Made by a program: the position numbers and the translations under genes
Part shown: one piece after another, positions 4,109-6,487 of the stretch
How positions within the stretch are numbered: position 1 is the stretch's first letter
How the letters are laid out: the number at the start of each line of letters is the position of its first letter
Source of the DNA: an uncultured Clostridia bacterium
Lineage (GTDB): Bacteria; Bacillota_A; Clostridia; Christensenellales; Aristaeellaceae
Assembly (NCBI GenBank): GCA_946408865.1
Contig: CAMJTZ010000109.1
Coordinates: 1 to 6,487 of the forward strand
DNA: 6,487 bases
Direction: 5' to 3'
Notes under the pieces: model-generated
Database searches by the model: none
What the model was told of the DNA's origin: nothing
Seen by the model: only the letters and a program-made list of their open reading frames with translations

Positions 4109-6487
4109 ATTTCCTGCAGTCCCCTGCGTCCCAGGGAAATCAGGAGACGGCAGTAATCGTCGCTGCGCTTCTTGATGTCTTCCTGATAGACTTCCAGCTC
4201 GGGCATGGATACGGCAAAGAAATCATAACCAACGCTGTCAAAAAGATGCTGCTCACCGAAGGCAATCAGCTGATGGAAGGATTTCCGCGCGTTATTGTCA
4301 TCTCCAAGCGCGTGGAAAGCAAGCCCCTGGTAATAGATGTAGTCGGAAGGCTGGTCATTGTAGTACCGGACCGGTTCGGGGATCTGTGAACCTGAGGAAG
4401 CTGCAGCAAAGCATTCTTTTGCCCCGGAAACGTCACCCAGCATTCTCCGGGCACAGCCTATCAGGTAATACGCCCGGTTGTCCGGAACATTGTCCAGCTT
4501 GCCTTCGCCGAGATTGGAAGGATAGGTCAGCGTCCGGGACGCAAATGCGAGGGCTTCCTCCGGCTGTCCGGCATCCAGCGCCTTTTCAGCCAGGGCAAAG
4601 AGCGCCGTTTTATACTCGTCCGCCACCTTGCCTTCGCCGCCTTCCCAGACGTGGAAAGTATAGCTCATCAGCAGATCCAGCGCCTTTTTGTGCTGCCCGT
4701 CCTTGTTCAGCAGGCTGATATACGCGAGCATCAGGCCACAGCGGTCCGGGAGGATTTCCCGGCGTGATTCCAGAATTTCGAGCCGCTCCTTCACCGGGAA
4801 CTCCAGCCGCTTCATCAACTGATCCTGTTCAAGCAGGAAACGGCTGTTTTCCGGTTCCAGGCGCACAGCTTCCGCAATTTCCTCAAAGGCCAGATCCCGG
4901 GTGCCGTGATTATAGTATGCGACGGACAGGTTTCTGTGTGCAGGCGCAAGGTCCGGCTGTTCCCTGACTGCTGTCTGCCAGTGCAGGATGGCCGCTTCAT
5001 ACTGCTTCCTGTCGTAAAGGTATTCACCCAGATAATAGTGCGCCTTCGGCGCAGAATCCAGAATGGAAACCGCATAATTCAGGATCCGGAGTTCTTCCGG
5101 CTGCGAGGGGAAACACATGTCGGTCGGAAGCCGTTCTGCTTTCAGGGCATTCGCTTCAGCAGATTCAGGGCTGCCTGACGTTCCATGCACATAGGCCAGG
5201 GTATAATATTTCAGAGGCGTTTCCGCAGGACAGGCAGAGAGAATTTCCGCCGCATCCGCAGGACAGCCGAAACGGATGAATTCGTAAGCGGTGATCAGAT
5301 AGTTTTCCGGTCTTCCGCCGGTGATCCGGGCGAAGGCATCCGTTCCCTCTTTCCGGTACAGCAGGGGCATGTACAGCGGATCAATGGCCAGGCTTTCCTC
5401 CAGAAAATGCCGGCAAGCCGCATCATCCATGCCGAGGATTTTCATGGCGGAAGCTTTCAGACTGCGGGTTCGCATATCGTGCCAGCCGCGAAGCAGGCTT
5501 TCATCCGCGAAACGGAGGGCCTGCGCGGGACGGCCCTGACGGAGACAGATGCAGCCCAGATGATACAGGGCAGGACCGGCTGTTTCAGCGCTCCAGACGG
5601 CCTTATAGAAAGTGTCGTAAGCTTCCGGAAGGCGGTCCAGCGCTTCCAGGGCCAGGCCGAGGTTAAAAAACGTTTCACCGGCGTAGGGATTCGGATTGCG
5701 CCAGGTCTGTTTCCGGATGGCGGACTCAAAGAAAGGGATACTTTCGGGGATCTGCGCATTGCGCAGCAGATACAGGCCGTACGCGTTGTTCAGCCGGATA
5801 TCCGTCGGATCGCGGTGCAGACCTTCAAGATAATAATCCGCGGGCTGAAAAGAGGCGTGGCGGTACTGTTCGAGATGCTGTCCGGCGAGATACAGTTCCT
5901 CAAGGGAACGGATTTCCTGCGGCGGCCTGAGCGCTTCGGCGGGTTCGGGAACAGGACGGTTTTCCCTAATATATTCCCTGTAGCTGCACAGGACGCTTCC
6001 CTTACAGTCCCTGACGGTGACCGTGCAGTCACGGAGGCCTTTCACAGTTTCCACAAATGCCTGCCGGGGCGAAAGATCCGCGTTTGCGCGCAGGACTTCC
6101 TTTCCGCCGGACAAAACGACGATCTCCGCACCGGGGAATTCGCCGCTGGCGTAAACCTTGACGCGTGCGGCGGATGCCTGATTCCAGAGCGCCTCGCTGG
6201 CATCCCGGCCGGCGGCGAAGGGGTCCGGTTCCAGAACGCCGCCGGCCGCATCCAGGTATTCAACGCCGAGGACTGCGTCCCGTGTGGCGTTGCATACGCG
6301 TCCGACCGTCTTATAGGACATGAAATACTGGGTAAATTTTTTTTCCTCATGCGGTTTCAGCCAGGAAAAATCCGGCTGGTTATCGCAGTACACCCCCGTC
6401 ATCAGTTCAATATACGGGCCGTCGTCATCTGTCAGATTCCGGTCCCAGGTTTTTCCAAAATCACCGCAGCCCCAGGTCCATTGCTTT
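4105..6487 (-). CDS. DUF5107 and tetratricopeptide-repeat protein (5' partial)
   Basis: The frame is open from the stop at 4105 to the right edge, giving 793 visible residues. An internal ATG at 6402 is not the start, because the 28 codons before it encode conserved family sequence (WGCGDFGKTWDRNLTDDDGP, then YIELMTGVY and DNQPDFSWL), the C-terminal end of the DUF5107 domain. Most of that domain, probably a few hundred residues, lies beyond the window. Visible residues 105-170 look like a small beta-sandwich. From about 190 the protein is helical with TPR-like repeats, clearest near 225-365 (including NPNPYAGETFFNLGLALEAL) and 475-545 (AHYYLGEYLYDRKQYEAAI), with further ones near 630-740. TPRs usually serve as protein-binding scaffolds. 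I recall DUF5107 as possibly related to carbohydrate-acting mutarotase-like folds, so a link to sugar metabolism is possible but unproven. It is transcribed toward the GNAT gene and shares 4 bp with it. No membrane segment is visible in this part. Confidence 0.9.
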   Translation of the reverse strand, partial: KQWTWGCGDFGKTWDRNLTDDDGPYIELMTGVYCDNQPDFSWLKPHEEKKFTQYFMSYKTVGRVCNATRDAVLGVEYLDAAGGVLEPDPFAAGRDASEALWNQASAARVKVYASGEFPGAEIVVLSGGKEVLRANADLSPRQAFVETVKGLRDCTVTVRDCKGSVLCSYREYIRENRPVPEPAEALRPPQEIRSLEELYLAGQHLEQYRHASFQPADYYLEGLHRDPTDIRLNNAYGLYLLRNAQIPESIPFFESAIRKQTWRNPNPYAGETFFNLGLALEALDRLPEAYDTFYKAVWSAETAGPALYHLGCICLRQGRPAQALRFADESLLRGWHDMRTRSLKASAMKILGMDDAACRHFLEESLAIDPLYMPLLYRKEGTDAFARITGGRPENYLITAYEFIRFGCPADAAEILSACPAETPLKYYTLAYVHGTSGSPESAEANALKAERLPTDMCFPSQPEELRILNYAVSILDSAPKAHYYLGEYLYDRKQYEAAILHWQTAVREQPDLAPAHRNLSVAYYNHGTRDLAFEEIAEAVRLEPENSRFLLEQDQLMKRLEFPVKERLEILESRREILPDRCGLMLAYISLLNKDGQHKKALDLLMSYTFHVWEGGEGKVADEYKTALFALAEKALDAGQPEEALAFASRTLTYPSNLGEGKLDNVPDNRAYYLIGCARRMLGDVSGAKECFAAASSGSQIPEPVRYYNDQPSDYIYYQGLAFHALGDDNNARKSFHQLIAFGEQHLFDSVGYDFFAVSMPELEVYQEDIKKRSDDYCRLLISLGRRGLQEI

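Noticed and set aside
4122..4136. Terminator hairpin CCCTG/CAGGG near the convergent stops.
   Set aside because: The stem is only 5 bp, no T-run follows on either strand, and it lies within coding sequence.

Overview
The window is 6.5 kb of moderately GC-rich, densely coding DNA carrying five protein genes and one structured non-coding gap. Gene content and style suggest a Firmicute of the class Clostridia, probably a gut or rumen anaerobe: a lysophospholipase-type hydrolase, a TIGR04076 protein, a MutS2-type ATPase, a GNAT enzyme and a DUF5107/TPR protein, with AGGAGG-type ribosome binding sites and a textbook SigA promoter. No rRNA or tRNA gene is present, so the taxon is inference. I saw no mobile element, CRISPR array, prophage gene or recognisable defence system.

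Left part (1-1314, + strand): the 3' portion of an alpha/beta hydrolase, cut by the window edge and reading in from base 2, is followed after 65 bp by a small cysteine-rich TIGR04076 protein. No terminator separates them, so they may be co-transcribed.

Gap (1315-1649): this 335-bp non-coding stretch is the most unusual part. A cluster of mutually exclusive complementary segments follows the small gene. Next comes a perfect consensus promoter (TTGACA, 17 bp, TATAAT). The region just downstream can fold into a 5' hairpin and a long irregular hairpin ending near a T6 run. A 9-bp inverted repeat then abuts the ribosome binding site of the next gene. It may encode a free-standing small RNA, a regulatory leader of the mutS2-like gene, or both. 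I could not match it to a known RNA class.

Middle (1650-4108, + strand): a two-gene unit. The first gene is a short MutS2 relative that keeps the core and ATPase domains and a KOW-like segment, but lacks the long coiled coil and the C-terminal Smr nuclease domain. Two bases after its stop comes a GNAT-fold acetyltransferase whose acetyl-CoA loop has lost both usual glycines. Its ribosome binding site lies inside the last codons of the ATPase gene, so translation is probably coupled.

Right part (4105-6487, - strand): a large TPR protein with the C-terminal end of a DUF5107 domain. It converges on the GNAT gene with a 4-bp overlap of stop codons. Its reading frame is open through the right edge, so the true N-terminus, including most of DUF5107, lies outside the window.
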